Counted from the first letter of the stretch, positions 37,570 to 47,211 are shown. The stretch is DNA of 64,000 nt from Lacticaseibacillus casei DSM 20011 = JCM 1134 = ATCC 393 (GCF_000829055.1 NZ_AP012544.1:1922001-1986000), one strand, 5' to 3'. The notes: generated from the letters alone by a model not told the origin. Translations and numbers: made by a program.

Positions 37570-37734
37570 TTATTTTGCTTTGACAAGACCGACGTACCAG
37601 CGGGTGCAGAAAATGGTGGCGATGACGCCTAGAAGACAGCCGGCAATGCGCCATGGTGTCGGCATCAACGCGCTGAAAACGATGATTGCCATACTAATGT
37701 TAATTAGAATTAGCGCGGTGGTTGCGGTTTTCAA
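37570..37734 (-). CDS. 54-residue two-helix membrane protein in the PTS operon
   Basis: Translated from TTG 37734, which overlaps the EIIC stop codon (ATTTGA), with GAAGGTGAT upstream as ribosome site inside EIIC. The product has two hydrophobic helices (about residues 7-24 and 29-42) and a short basic end, WYVGLVKAK. The coupled start, clean placement between EIIC and DUF3284, and membrane character support a real small gene. I do not recognise a family. Confidence 0.6.
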   Translation of the reverse strand: MKTATTALILINISMAIIVFSALMPTPWRIAGCLLGVIATIFCTRWYVGLVKAK

Positions 37735-39158
37735 ATCGCATCACCTTCTAGGTTGCGATCGTCATCGGTTGCTTCTTTGGTTTTTTCTACTGGCGGTTCG
37801 GTCATGTGCAGTTCCGGATCCAGCTTATTGGCCGCCTTGACGAATGGTACATAAATCAGGAAGCCGATGACCATGTTCACGGCTTGCAGAATCGGTGCGC
37901 GCCAATCCATGGTGGCGATGATCGAGTTGACAAATGGCGGCATAGACCACACGATTTGGTTCTTGACTGGCGATACCCAGCCTAGCATGTGTGCGCCGTA
38001 CGCGATCGAGACCATCACAACCGGTGCCGCGATGAATGGAATGAAGTAAATCGGATCGAGCACAATTGGCAGTCCGAACATCACCGGTTCGTTGACGTTA
38101 AAGCAGCCAGGCGCAATTGAGAGCTTCGCCACGGTACGCTGGTCGTCACGCTTGGAGAACATGAGGATGGCGATCAGTAACAGTAAAGTACTGCCGGCCC
38201 CACCGATCCATGCATACAGATCGAAGGCGTTACGGGTCCAAACAAACGGTAGTGCTTCGCCTTTCATGAATGCATTCATATTGGCGATTTGGGCGGTTAA
38301 CCAGATCGAGTCCAAAACCGGGCCCAAGACGTTGGTGCCGTGGAGACCGAAGAACCAGAAAATCTGTACCAGCAGCGTCATCAGTAACACCGCCCAGAAG
38401 CCTTGGGACATGTTCAAAAGTGGTTCCTGAACAATCGTGGCGATGAACTCGATGACGGTGGTCTTGTTGACGCTGAACAGGTAATTCACGATGCCGGCCA
38501 GGTATAGCGCGGCGGTGGCGGGAATGATCCCGGTGAATGCCTTGGCGATGGCTGGCGGCACCGATTCTGGCATGCGAATCGTGACGTTTTTCTTCATTAA
38601 CCAGATGTAGAGGGTCATGGCAAGGGCGCCCATGATCATGACGGTGAAGAAGCCATAGGAGCCGAAGAACTTGTTGAAGTTGAAGAAGCCCCACATGCTG
38701 ACGTTTTTGCCGTCTACAACGCCACCGGCATCGGTGATGAGTTTAGTCGCGCCCTTACCGAGTGTGCCTTTTAACGCTAAGGTGAAGTTTTGCGGCAGGC
38801 TCATGATGAACGTGCCGAGCACAACAATCCCGCCGGTCACCGGTTCCACTTGGTACTGAACGGCTAGGTGGTAACCGAACGTAAAGGCGAAGAGCAGGCC
38901 TAAAATGGCTAGGGTTCCGGTCCACACCATGGCGTTGATGCCGATGAGCCATTGCATGCTGTTGACGATACCCATCCACTTGAACTGGGTCGGGATGTCC
39001 CGAATCAAAACGTTCAAGACGGTGGATACCGCGCCGGCCATCATCGCCGGCATGATCGCGATAAACGCGTCACGTAATGCGACTAACCAGCGAATCGATC
39101 CAATCTTTGCTGCGACCGGGACGATATGCCGGTTCAGCCAACCAATAAATGCATTCAT
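37731..39158 (-). CDS. PTS EIIC, lactose/cellobiose family
   Basis: A 475-residue EIIC with about ten helices. The family motifs are LHGTNVLGPVLDSIWL and the substrate-loop segment LSIAPGCFNVNEPVMFGLPIVLDPIYF. It moves and hands over a disaccharide for phosphorylation; its neighbours suggest MurNAc-GlcNAc or a related amino sugar. The ATG at 39158 follows AAGGGAG. The acidic tail (ATDDDRNLEGDAI) is cytoplasmic. A promoter is proposed at 39218-39247. Confidence 0.92.
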   Translation of the reverse strand: MNAFIGWLNRHIVPVAAKIGSIRWLVALRDAFIAIMPAMMAGAVSTVLNVLIRDIPTQFKWMGIVNSMQWLIGINAMVWTGTLAILGLLFAFTFGYHLAVQYQVEPVTGGIVVLGTFIMSLPQNFTLALKGTLGKGATKLITDAGGVVDGKNVSMWGFFNFNKFFGSYGFFTVMIMGALAMTLYIWLMKKNVTIRMPESVPPAIAKAFTGIIPATAALYLAGIVNYLFSVNKTTVIEFIATIVQEPLLNMSQGFWAVLLMTLLVQIFWFFGLHGTNVLGPVLDSIWLTAQIANMNAFMKGEALPFVWTRNAFDLYAWIGGAGSTLLLLIAILMFSKRDDQRTVAKLSIAPGCFNVNEPVMFGLPIVLDPIYFIPFIAAPVVMVSIAYGAHMLGWVSPVKNQIVWSMPPFVNSIIATMDWRAPILQAVNMVIGFLIYVPFVKAANKLDPELHMTEPPVEKTKEATDDDRNLEGDAI

Positions 39159-39217
39159 ACTATGCACTCCCTTCAAAAATTTTATAATGTCGTTATTAGT
39201 GCTTAACTACAATTAAA

Positions 39218-39247
39218 ATTCTACGGGAGTGCCAGATGGCGGGTCAA
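39218..39247 (-). promoter_or_regulatory. Candidate promoter of the PTS operon
   Basis: On the minus strand TTGACC (39247-39242), an 18-bp spacer, then TAGAAT (39223-39218), 60 bp before the EIIC start. Confidence 0.55.
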
Positions 39248-39331
39248 AGATTATAGTAGTTATTGTTTATAATTTTTATAAGCAAAATGTTTGACTTTGA
39301 CGAAGGCGTTTTTAGGCTTGTGTTCTTTGTC

Positions 39332-39520
39332 GTGCCAAACTCCGCAATCTCCGGCCAGCTGGGGTGGCGACGCGAAGCTCGCGAAGCTAGAGTGGAGACG
39401 GCGCTTTGAGCCAGAAAACCGCTGTCTCAAAGTCGCCTAACAACATCAGCGACAAAGACCGTCGCTGTGTTGTTTCCACAACTGAGCCCCATCTGGCCTA
39501 CGATTGCTCCGCTTTGGCAC
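39332..39520 (+). repeat. Structured repeat family 2, copy A (189 bp)
   Basis: The ends pair: GTGCCAAA..CGCAATC..GGCCAG..GGGG with CCCC..CTGGCC..GATTGC..TTTGGCAC. Inside are two hairpins, CTTTGAG..CTCAAAG and AACAACA..GCGAC / GTCGC..TGTTGTT. The same architecture occurs at 42862-43038 on the other strand. It fills most of the gap between the PTS and alpha-galactosidase genes. Confidence 0.85.
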
Positions 39521-39706
39521 TGGCTTATTTAAGTTCCAATGGACTGTGTAGCTGATCTTTCTTTTTCAAACAGGTCCGCCTTAGTTTATTGAAAGTAACC
39601 CTTCTTCGAATAGTTGAACATGTCCCCACCTAACATGTAGACCGAGCAAATCACCGGCCGTTTGCTTATAATAGATTAAAACCAGAGATTTTCCAGGAGG
39701 CGCACC

Positions 39707-41929
39707 ATGGCAAATATTGAATATGATCCGCAACGCCAGCTTTTTCATCTGCATAACGCGACTTTTAGTTACATTATTCAGGTGATTCGCGGGTACCTTG
39801 TGAAGCGTTATTGCGGTCCGGCGCTGGAGCAGTTTTCCGGAACGGCGAAGCTGGAAGATTTCAGCCATGCGTTTAACATTCAAAATGATGCCGCGCCGTT
39901 TTCGCTGACCACCCTGCCGCTTGAATATAGTACGCTGATGGGTGGCGATTATCGCACGCCTGCTTATGCCGTGCGAAATGCTCATGGCCAGTTGATCGGT
40001 AATCTTAAGTTTCACGATTTTCAGATTTTGGCTGGTAATGAAAACTTCAACGGCACGCTGCCGACTGCGCGGACGCCGCATGGACAGACGCTGATTATTA
40101 CCATGCATGATGAGACCGATACGTTGGCGGTTCACCTTAAGTACACGATTGTTGGCGATCTGCCGGTATTGCTTAAGCAAGTGGCTTACCGCAATTTGAG
40201 TGATAACACCCTGACGATTACCCATGCAGCCAGTATTCAGCTTGATTTTGACGATCATGCCTATGACCTCATTACCTTGACCGGGGCGCATCTGAGTGAA
40301 GCCAGTGTGACCCGTCAGCCGCTGACGCCCGGCAAAAAATCAATTGCCAGCAATTATGGCGCGAGTGGCCCACAAGGCGTGCCGGCGACGATTCTGGCAG
40401 CCCCCGCGACCGACGATTTTGCCGGCGAGGCGCTGGGCGTCACCCTTTTGTGGAGCGGCAATTTTAATTACACGGCACAGGTGGATCAGTTTGGTAATAG
40501 TCGATTGGTGATGGGGTTGAATCCGGAACTCTTTTCCTGGCAGCTTAAGCCCGGCAAGCCGTTTGTTACGCCCGAGGCTGCGGTCGCTTACACGACTAAG
40601 GGGCTGAATGATCTGAGTCATATTTTCCATCAGTTCTTCGCCAATCACGTCATGCCGGTGCCGCGGCGGAATCTGATTGAATATAATACGTGGGAATCGA
40701 CTTATTTTGACGTGAGCGAAGCCAAGGTGCTGGCGGAGATTCCGAAAGCGGAAGCGCTGGGCGTCGAACTGATCGTGGTGGATGACGGCTGGTTTAAAAA
40801 TCGCCCCAACGATGCTGGTCAGCTCGGCGATTGGGTGCCGGATCCGGTGAAGTTCCCGCGCGGCTTGCGGCCAGTTGCCGATGCCTTGCACGCGCGGGGA
40901 CTGGCGTTCGGCTTATGGGTTGAGCCGGAAATGATCAGCGAAAATAGCGAACTGTACGCGGCACACCCAGATTGGGCCATGCAATATGTCGGGCAAAAGC
41001 CGTTGCGGTCGCGTAATCAATTGGTATTGGACCTCAGCCAGCGCATCGTGCAGGATCATTTGATTGCCGTGTTGACTGACTTGGTCCGCACGAATCACAT
41101 CGACTATCTAAAATGGGATTACAATCGCCACTTCAGTCAGCCCGGCAGCCCGGTTTTGCCCCCGGATCAACAAGGTGAAGTGGGTTACCGGTACACGCGT
41201 GGCTTGTATCGCGTGTTGAAAACATTACGTGACACTTTTCCTAAGCTCATCATCGAAAATTGTTCTTCCGGTGGTGGCCGATTGGACGGTGGGATGCTGG
41301 CGTACACCGATCAGACGTGGACCAGCGATTTCACCGATCCGGTTTATCGCATGAAGATTATGAATGGTTTTTCGTTATTCTTCCCGCTTAAAACGTTCGT
41401 CTCCCACTTTACGATGTCGCCTAATCTGCAGGATTCACGGGTGACGCCGCTTCGAACGCGGGCGCTGCTGAGTCTGGTCGGCGTGACCGGCATTGAATGT
41501 CCGCCGAGCCAACTCAGTCCTGCCGAAGCCGCAGCGGTCAAGGCCAGCTTTGCCTTTTACAAAGCCAACCGCGCCGAATTGCAAAACGGCAGCCTTTATC
41601 GCCTCCATCCCAGCCATCCGAATCAGGATCAGGTCTGCTGGCTCATCACCGACGAGGCGAAAACCAAGGCGATCGTCCTGACGTCAGCCGGAGTCATTGC
41701 GCCGATTTCCCACTATCAGCATGTCCTGCTGCACTATCTGCGTCCGACCATGTCGTATCAGATTAACGACAAAAAGACCGCAACCGGTGCGGAGTTGAAC
41801 TTTGCCGGCGTGACCTTGCCGCTGGCGCATGGTGACTTTTCCGCAACCTTGATGACATTGCAGGCCGTCAGCCATCTGCCGCAAACAACGACGCAAGCGA
41901 ATGGCGATATCGCTAAGTTGCCGTTTTAG
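39707..41929 (+). CDS. aga: Alpha-galactosidase, GH36
   Basis: A 740-residue cytoplasmic GH36 enzyme that hydrolyses alpha-1,6-galactosides such as melibiose and raffinose. Family motifs are VVDDGWF, LWVEPEMI, the nucleophile Asp in LKWDYNRHF, IENCSSGGGRLDGGML and the acid/base Asp in QTWTSDFTDP. No transporter adjoins it. AGGAGG precedes the ATG. Confidence 0.95.
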   Translation: MANIEYDPQRQLFHLHNATFSYIIQVIRGYLVKRYCGPALEQFSGTAKLEDFSHAFNIQNDAAPFSLTTLPLEYSTLMGGDYRTPAYAVRNAHGQLIGNLKFHDFQILAGNENFNGTLPTARTPHGQTLIITMHDETDTLAVHLKYTIVGDLPVLLKQVAYRNLSDNTLTITHAASIQLDFDDHAYDLITLTGAHLSEASVTRQPLTPGKKSIASNYGASGPQGVPATILAAPATDDFAGEALGVTLLWSGNFNYTAQVDQFGNSRLVMGLNPELFSWQLKPGKPFVTPEAAVAYTTKGLNDLSHIFHQFFANHVMPVPRRNLIEYNTWESTYFDVSEAKVLAEIPKAEALGVELIVVDDGWFKNRPNDAGQLGDWVPDPVKFPRGLRPVADALHARGLAFGLWVEPEMISENSELYAAHPDWAMQYVGQKPLRSRNQLVLDLSQRIVQDHLIAVLTDLVRTNHIDYLKWDYNRHFSQPGSPVLPPDQQGEVGYRYTRGLYRVLKTLRDTFPKLIIENCSSGGGRLDGGMLAYTDQTWTSDFTDPVYRMKIMNGFSLFFPLKTFVSHFTMSPNLQDSRVTPLRTRALLSLVGVTGIECPPSQLSPAEAAAVKASFAFYKANRAELQNGSLYRLHPSHPNQDQVCWLITDEAKTKAIVLTSAGVIAPISHYQHVLLHYLRPTMSYQINDKKTATGAELNFAGVTLPLAHGDFSATLMTLQAVSHLPQTTTQANGDIAKLPF

Positions 41930-41992
41930 TAGTGTCAGCACTGCCATTTTTTTAAAAATGGCTCATCCTACTTAGAAAGTTTGGTTTTCTCT

Positions 41993-42736
41993 ATGAAGTT
42001 CATCATTGCACCGGCCAAGAAAATGGTGATCGCCCAAGACGATTTTCCGGTTCAAAGCCAGCCGCAGTTCCGCGATCAGGCGGCGGCATTGCTTAAGCGG
42101 ATGCAACAACTTTCCCAGACGGAAATGCAGGCGCTGTGGCAGACCAGTGACCGCCTGACGCAGGAGGCCTATCAGCAGTTGCAGACAAGTGACGTCACGC
42201 GCCAGCAGTCACCGGCCATTTTCAGCTACGTTGGCATTCAATACCAATACATGGCGCCTGATTTGTTAGACGATGCGGGTTTGGCCTACATTCAGCAACA
42301 CCTGCGCATTTTGTCTGGCTTGTATGGCATTCTGCGACCATTCGATGGCATTGTTCCTTACCGTCTGGAAATGCAAACGCGCTTGGTCATGCCGCCTTAC
42401 CATCATTTATACGATTTCTGGGGTGGGCGATTGTATCAAGCACTGGCAGCCATCCCCGGCCCGGTCATTAACTTAGCCTCCGATGAATACGCCAAAACCA
42501 TCCGCCCTTATTTACAGCCAAACGACACCTTCATCGACGTCCGCTTTGCCCACCTAGTTAACGGCAAGCTCAAAACCCGCGCCACTTATGCCAAAATCGC
42601 GCGCGGCGAAATGGTCCGCTATGCGGCGATGCATCAAGTTTCGACCGTTGCTGAACTGACGCGGTTTGATTCGCCAACTTATCGGTTTGACCCTGAGCGA
42701 TCGACGGAAACGGAATTGGTCTTTGTGGCGAAGTAG
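41993..42736 (+). CDS. yaaA: YaaA-family peroxide-stress protein
   Basis: A 247-residue DUF328/YaaA protein: MKFIIAPAKKM, then FSYVGIQYQYMAPD, RILSGLYGILRPFDGIVPYRLEM, LASDEYAKTI and the end RFDPERSTETELVF. In Escherichia coli YaaA limits iron-linked oxidative damage. The ATG at 41993 has only a weak ribosome site (AGAAAG). Confidence 0.92.
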   Translation: MKFIIAPAKKMVIAQDDFPVQSQPQFRDQAAALLKRMQQLSQTEMQALWQTSDRLTQEAYQQLQTSDVTRQQSPAIFSYVGIQYQYMAPDLLDDAGLAYIQQHLRILSGLYGILRPFDGIVPYRLEMQTRLVMPPYHHLYDFWGGRLYQALAAIPGPVINLASDEYAKTIRPYLQPNDTFIDVRFAHLVNGKLKTRATYAKIARGEMVRYAAMHQVSTVAELTRFDSPTYRFDPERSTETELVFVAK

Positions 42737-42769
42737 GTTGATGGCGTGCAGAAACGTACTGGAAAACTA

Positions 42770-42818
42770 AAGGACTGCCGTATATTGTCGGATAATTTGG
42801 CAATATGCGGCAGTCCTT
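42770..42818 (+). terminator. Long hairpin after yaaA
   Basis: AAGGACTGCCGTATATTG pairs with CAATATGCGGCAGTCCTT with one mismatch. No T-run follows, so it may be a terminator without tail or a small structured element. Confidence 0.55.
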
Positions 42819-42861
42819 ACTTGCATCATTTACATTCTTGGGAGATGCGATTACATTCCCA

Positions 42862-43038
42862 GTGCCAAGGCGAAGCAATCGGAGGCCAGATGGGGATCAG
42901 CCGTGGAATTGTTGTTGGTGGGGCGGTCTTTGCCCCGCCTACAACAAGGCCGAGCTTTGAAACCGCGGTTTTTGCGGGTTCAAAGTCGTGCCCACAGCGT
43001 TCCATCCCCCTCTGGCCGTAGATTGCGGAGTTTGGCAC
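42862..43038 (-). repeat. Structured repeat family 2, copy B (177 bp)
   Basis: Read on the minus strand it begins GTGCCAAACTCCGCAATCTA and ends CTTGGCAC, like copy A. The inner hairpins keep their place but differ in sequence: CTTTGAACCCGC / GCGGTTTCAAAG and TTGTTG..GGCGGGG / CCCCGCC..CAACAA equivalents. It sits directly after the recD2 stop. Confidence 0.85.
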
Positions 43039-43060
43039 AGTACATCTTAAATTAGTATCA

Positions 43061-45637
43061 CTACTCCCCAGTCGCCTTTTTCATCGGCAACTTAGTAACT
43101 TCCCGAACAACCTGATTGAGAATATCCAACTGCTCGGCATACCGCACCGCAAATGGTTGAGTGGCTGCTTCTGGTTTGGCGGCGGTGACGGCGGCGCGGG
43201 GCTGAATGCCTTGGTGCCGCTGGTGATCCAGCCAGGCCAGGATCTGTTCGAACGTGAAGCGACTGAACGTGTCCACCGTTAACTGCCCGGAAAGCAGACT
43301 GCCGAGCAGGTCGTGGCGCGAGTCAATCGGGTATATTTTGGTGCGCGCCAATAAGACCCGGAAATCACCAAAGAAAATGAACTGCGACTGGGTCCGGGTT
43401 AACGCCGTATAAAAGCTCTGCGCATTTAGCATGCGATCCGCACCGTTGACGATCGCAATCACCGTATCAGCCTGGCCGCCTTGCGCTTTGTGCACCGTAA
43501 TGGCATACGCCAGCGTCAAGGCACGCGGCACACTGCCAAAACTGTAATAGCAATATTGATCGCCGACCTGAACCACCAGAAAATGCCGCTTGGGATCGAT
43601 ATGAGCCACAACACCCGTATCGCCATTGGCCATGATCGTCTCACGCCAGCGCTTTGTTCCGAATTCATCGGTTTTCTGGAGGCCATTTTCACCTAACACA
43701 GCGCGGCGTTCCCAGGTTTTCGGATCAACCAAGGCCACATGTTTGTCATTTTTCAGAATCATCACCCGATCATTGAGGCGCAGGTAGTGTTTTTGATTGG
43801 TCACCGGATCGACGTAGCTGCTGACGTACTCGGGCTCGCCTGGCTTGGCAGGGTTAACTAGCGCCTGCAGTTCCGCATTAAACCGCAAACGCCCGGTCGC
43901 GCCGATGTTTTTGTTGACAATCAGCAACTGCGAATCCGGCTGGTGCCCATGCTTTGCAAGCGCCTCTTGATACGCCTTAATGCCGGCATCAAAAACCCGC
44001 CCTGCATCACGCTGATTGTACAGCGCCACATTACCGCTGACATAGCGATCATCATCCGGCCCAAAAGGCAACGCCAACCGATCACGAATGCGGTTAGCCA
44101 GTGCCAAAACGCCTGACTGGCTGTCTTGCCGATAAACCCGCGTCAGCGTTGTCGCCGCAACATGATCGTCTGCCAGACAATCCTTCAAAAAGTTTCCCGG
44201 ACCAATCGGCGGCAACTGAAACACATCACCCACAAACAGAACGTGTGCCTTCTTGAAGTTCACATTTTTCAACACCGTATACGCAAGCGGCGTCGTCAGC
44301 ATCGAACTCTCATCCACAATAATCAACCGTGCATCGCCAAACGTTTCCCAATCAGCTTCAGAATCAAACCGATCGAGTTCTTCGCCCGGTAAAAGATGCA
44401 GATACGCGTGAATCGTGGCAGCTGGTTCATGGGTATAGCGCGCCAGCACCTTTGCCGCACGACCAGTTGGCGCCAGCAGCACACTTTTCCCTTTAGCTTG
44501 CGCATTGAAAAAGTGCACCAGCAAGTTCGTCAACCACGTTTTCCCGGTGCCGGCACTGCCATTGAGCACGCTTAGCCCATGTTGGTTAACGTTTTGAAAA
44601 GCGGCTCGCTGCTGATCGTTGATGACCAGCTGGTGGCGATCCAAAAACTTATCCAATTTTTCATCCAGTTCAGTCGGCTTAATCAAGGGTTCGGCCGTTT
44701 TTTGCGCTACGGCCATGATTCTGGCCACCGAGCCTTCTGTCGCGAACATGTCGCAGCTGGTGACCAGATCATATTGCTCATTCAGCAAAAAGCCATACGC
44801 CAACGCTTGCTTAGGGTCAGCGAACATCGTTAAGTCATCCGTGCTAACGCCCAGTAGTGTGGCCGCCTGCTCTTTGAACCAAGTAATCGTAATGTAAGTC
44901 AGCCCTTGCGTCAGCACTGCCGTACGGAAAATATATTGCAACCCGGCCGCGAGTCGGTGCGGATCATTTGGCGCCACTCCCCGACTTTTCGCAAAGGCGT
45001 CGACCTTCTTGAAATCGAGTTGCGCCACCTGCATCAAAACATACGGATTGGCATCCACGTGTTGCATGGCCAACTCGGCATCTTTATAGGCTAACCAAAT
45101 CTTTTCGTAAGTCATGGAGCTGAGCGCTTTACCCCAGTGGTTCGCTAACACCGCGACTTCAAGCTTGCCGCGAATGGCAGTAGCAATTTTTTGAATCGTC
45201 GCCGGCCCAACGCCGGGAATTTTCGCCGTCTTAATGTCATCTTTTGAAAAAATTGTCAAAATCGGCGCGTCATCCGCAAAATAATCGTGCAGCCGGCGCA
45301 AAACCGTGGGCTGATGGACCAACAGCGTGTCGATCAATTGCCACTGTCGTCGCGGTTCTTTGGGCAATCCAAAATGCAGCCGCGCCACCTTATAGGAAGG
45401 TTTGCGGTAGCGCAATGAATCTGCGTCATCATAAACCAAGTCAGCCGTAATAATGGCCCGGCGATTGTAATAGCCCATGTCGCCGGTCACGGTAATTTCC
45501 TGCGTCAGCGTCATTTTCAGCTTAGGATTCGGATTTAAAATTCGCACGGCATAAACTTTATAATCGCTGCTATCGCTGTTAAACAGTAACTTAATAATCT
45601 GCAGGTCGACATTTTCATAAACTTGGGCTTGCTCCAC
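43061..45637 (-). CDS. recD2: RecD2-type ATP-dependent DNA helicase
   Basis: An 858-residue SF1B helicase. The N-terminal region includes helix-hairpin-helix-like repeats (KIPGVGPATIQKIATAI). Motif I is LNGSAGTGKTWLTN, motif II is LIIVDESSML and motif III GDVFQLPPIGPG. The C-terminal UvrD-like part has LAYAITVHKAQGGQADTVI and NAQSFYTALTRTQ. RecD2 acts in replication-linked repair outside RecBCD. GTG at 45637 follows AAGGAGG. Confidence 0.93.
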   Translation of the reverse strand: MEQAQVYENVDLQIIKLLFNSDSSDYKVYAVRILNPNPKLKMTLTQEITVTGDMGYYNRRAIITADLVYDDADSLRYRKPSYKVARLHFGLPKEPRRQWQLIDTLLVHQPTVLRRLHDYFADDAPILTIFSKDDIKTAKIPGVGPATIQKIATAIRGKLEVAVLANHWGKALSSMTYEKIWLAYKDAELAMQHVDANPYVLMQVAQLDFKKVDAFAKSRGVAPNDPHRLAAGLQYIFRTAVLTQGLTYITITWFKEQAATLLGVSTDDLTMFADPKQALAYGFLLNEQYDLVTSCDMFATEGSVARIMAVAQKTAEPLIKPTELDEKLDKFLDRHQLVINDQQRAAFQNVNQHGLSVLNGSAGTGKTWLTNLLVHFFNAQAKGKSVLLAPTGRAAKVLARYTHEPAATIHAYLHLLPGEELDRFDSEADWETFGDARLIIVDESSMLTTPLAYTVLKNVNFKKAHVLFVGDVFQLPPIGPGNFLKDCLADDHVAATTLTRVYRQDSQSGVLALANRIRDRLALPFGPDDDRYVSGNVALYNQRDAGRVFDAGIKAYQEALAKHGHQPDSQLLIVNKNIGATGRLRFNAELQALVNPAKPGEPEYVSSYVDPVTNQKHYLRLNDRVMILKNDKHVALVDPKTWERRAVLGENGLQKTDEFGTKRWRETIMANGDTGVVAHIDPKRHFLVVQVGDQYCYYSFGSVPRALTLAYAITVHKAQGGQADTVIAIVNGADRMLNAQSFYTALTRTQSQFIFFGDFRVLLARTKIYPIDSRHDLLGSLLSGQLTVDTFSRFTFEQILAWLDHQRHQGIQPRAAVTAAKPEAATQPFAVRYAEQLDILNQVVREVTKLPMKKATGE

Positions 45638-45677
45638 GGTACATCAGCCTCCTTTCAATTAGGTTTTGCACTGGCTC

Positions 45678-46283
45678 CTACAATTGCATTCGTAGCTTGG
45701 TCGTTTCATGAGTGGCGTCACGATCCAATTTGGTGGCAATGCGAAACCGAAAGTCAGGTGGCAGTTTCTGGAGTTGTTGCTGCGCCCATTGCTGGAGAAA
45801 TGTGGCTTGATGGCGCGGTTGGTAGAACACTAAGTCACGCCGGTGGGTACTGTAAACCACCACATCTTGGCGTTCATGCTGCGCCGCCCATTGTAACGCC
45901 GCTACCAAAGCAATCAACCCAGCAGACGGCACGTAGAAATTGCGGGCCGGCTTGTAGTCATCCGGCGTCAGCTCAGCATTTGCCGGCGCATCGGCATACG
46001 CCAGCTCCTTAATCGCGTCATCCAAAAATTGCGTATGCCGCACTAGTACGTGGTCCGCTGCATCGGTTACCTTGATGCCAAACCGATTGCCGTTCAAATC
46101 ATTCATCCACGCCAAATAAGCCTTCGTCTGGGCGGGAAAATCCGCCTGCTCGGCTTCTTTTTGAAGATTCGCCATTCCGCGCTGCAGCAAGACACCTTTT
46201 GCCGTCACACCATTCGGCAATTTGATCAACTGCTGGTGCTCAGGCGATGTTTGATCGTGTTGTTCATGCTTTTCTGTCATCAT
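45678..46283 (-). CDS. Hypothetical protein
   Basis: A 201-residue soluble protein without signal peptide or membrane segment. The N-terminal 25 residues are His/Gln/Glu-rich and look disordered. The middle (ADHVLVRHTQFLDDAIKELAYAD) and the end (FYQPRHQATFLQQWAQQQLQKLPPDF) look helical. It lies 40 bp upstream of recD2 on the same strand, so it may be co-transcribed. I recognise no family. Confidence 0.65.
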   Translation of the reverse strand: MMTEKHEQHDQTSPEHQQLIKLPNGVTAKGVLLQRGMANLQKEAEQADFPAQTKAYLAWMNDLNGNRFGIKVTDAADHVLVRHTQFLDDAIKELAYADAPANAELTPDDYKPARNFYVPSAGLIALVAALQWAAQHERQDVVVYSTHRRDLVFYQPRHQATFLQQWAQQQLQKLPPDFRFRIATKLDRDATHETTKLRMQL

Positions 46284-46416
46284 TGCCTCACTTCCCAATA
46301 AGCTTACCTGCGCAGGCGGTGGGATGCAAACTGGATCAAGGCAGTTTTTGAGTTAAAAGTTTGAAAGTATGTATTGATCTAAGAATCCTGAACAACTCGG
46401 GAGCTTAAAGTACTTC

Positions 46417-47094
46417 TTAGAAAAGAAGGATTATTAGTGTTCCGACGATATTATTAAGAACGTGAAGGGCAATGGTGTTCTGCAGCTTACCGGTTTTTGA
46501 ATAGACAGTTGCAAATACAATGCCAGAGAAAGCGTATAGCAAGAAACCAAAGACGGTATCGGTCGCATGGACTGTAGCAAACAAGCTGGCACTTAACAAT
46601 GTTCTTAGCACGATTCTATTTGGACTAAAAAACAAGTTGAAAAGAACGCCTCGGAAAATCAACTCTTCCTTGATCGGCGCGATTAGAATTATTTCAACAA
46701 TAAGCAGAACTGTGACTATCCAGTTAGCGTCCATAAAAGATTCTCTAATCATTTGGTTGTTAGGCGTTTCTGACTGATGGTAAATCAGATCGTTTAAAGC
46801 CAATAGCACCTCGTCCGCGATTACAGTAATGACGTATCCACCAACAATGTACCAAATGTCGCGAAGCTCCACCTTTTGTATCATGCTTCTCTGCGTATAT
46901 TTAAAAGCAGTCCGATACGCGACGTAAATAACGATCGCACTCGACAAAAAAAATGCAGCGGCTAGCATCATTGATGACGAGATTCTTAGTACGTTTGGCA
47001 CGATCCCTAAGAAGATCGAAGGAACCTGCCAAAAAAAATAAAGCAATACAACGTACGCAATTCGTTTAACCAGAGAATCTTTGCTGCTATTCAC
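46417..47094 (-). CDS. CPBP-family intramembrane metalloprotease (Abi/CAAX type)
   Basis: A 225-residue membrane protein with about six helices. The CPBP motifs are IKEELIFRGVLFNLFF (EExxxR) and a second His motif ATVHATDTVF, with a later VLHVLNN-like HVLNNIVG. Bacterial members often protect against their own bacteriocins or process peptides; no bacteriocin gene is seen nearby. Translation starts at GTG. Confidence 0.85.
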   Translation of the reverse strand: MNSSKDSLVKRIAYVVLLYFFWQVPSIFLGIVPNVLRISSSMMLAAAFFLSSAIVIYVAYRTAFKYTQRSMIQKVELRDIWYIVGGYVITVIADEVLLALNDLIYHQSETPNNQMIRESFMDANWIVTVLLIVEIILIAPIKEELIFRGVLFNLFFSPNRIVLRTLLSASLFATVHATDTVFGFLLYAFSGIVFATVYSKTGKLQNTIALHVLNNIVGTLIILLF

Positions 47095-47211
47095 AAATTA
47101 TCACAGTCCTTCACTATTTTTTGAATAAGCTGTTGATCGTCAGAGTGAGCGATCCTTGAATCGATCCACGGACTTTTGCCAGCTTTCCATTTCTATCAAC
47201 ACTTCATGTGG

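Noticed and set aside
37463..37840. 125-codon plus-strand frame opposite the PTS genes
   Set aside because: It is antisense to DUF3284 and EIIC; the minus strand here codes instead for a coupled 54-residue membrane protein.
40340..40891. 183-codon minus-strand frame inside the alpha-galactosidase gene
   Set aside because: Fully antisense to a well-conserved GH36 gene; a long shadow frame caused by GC-rich codon use.
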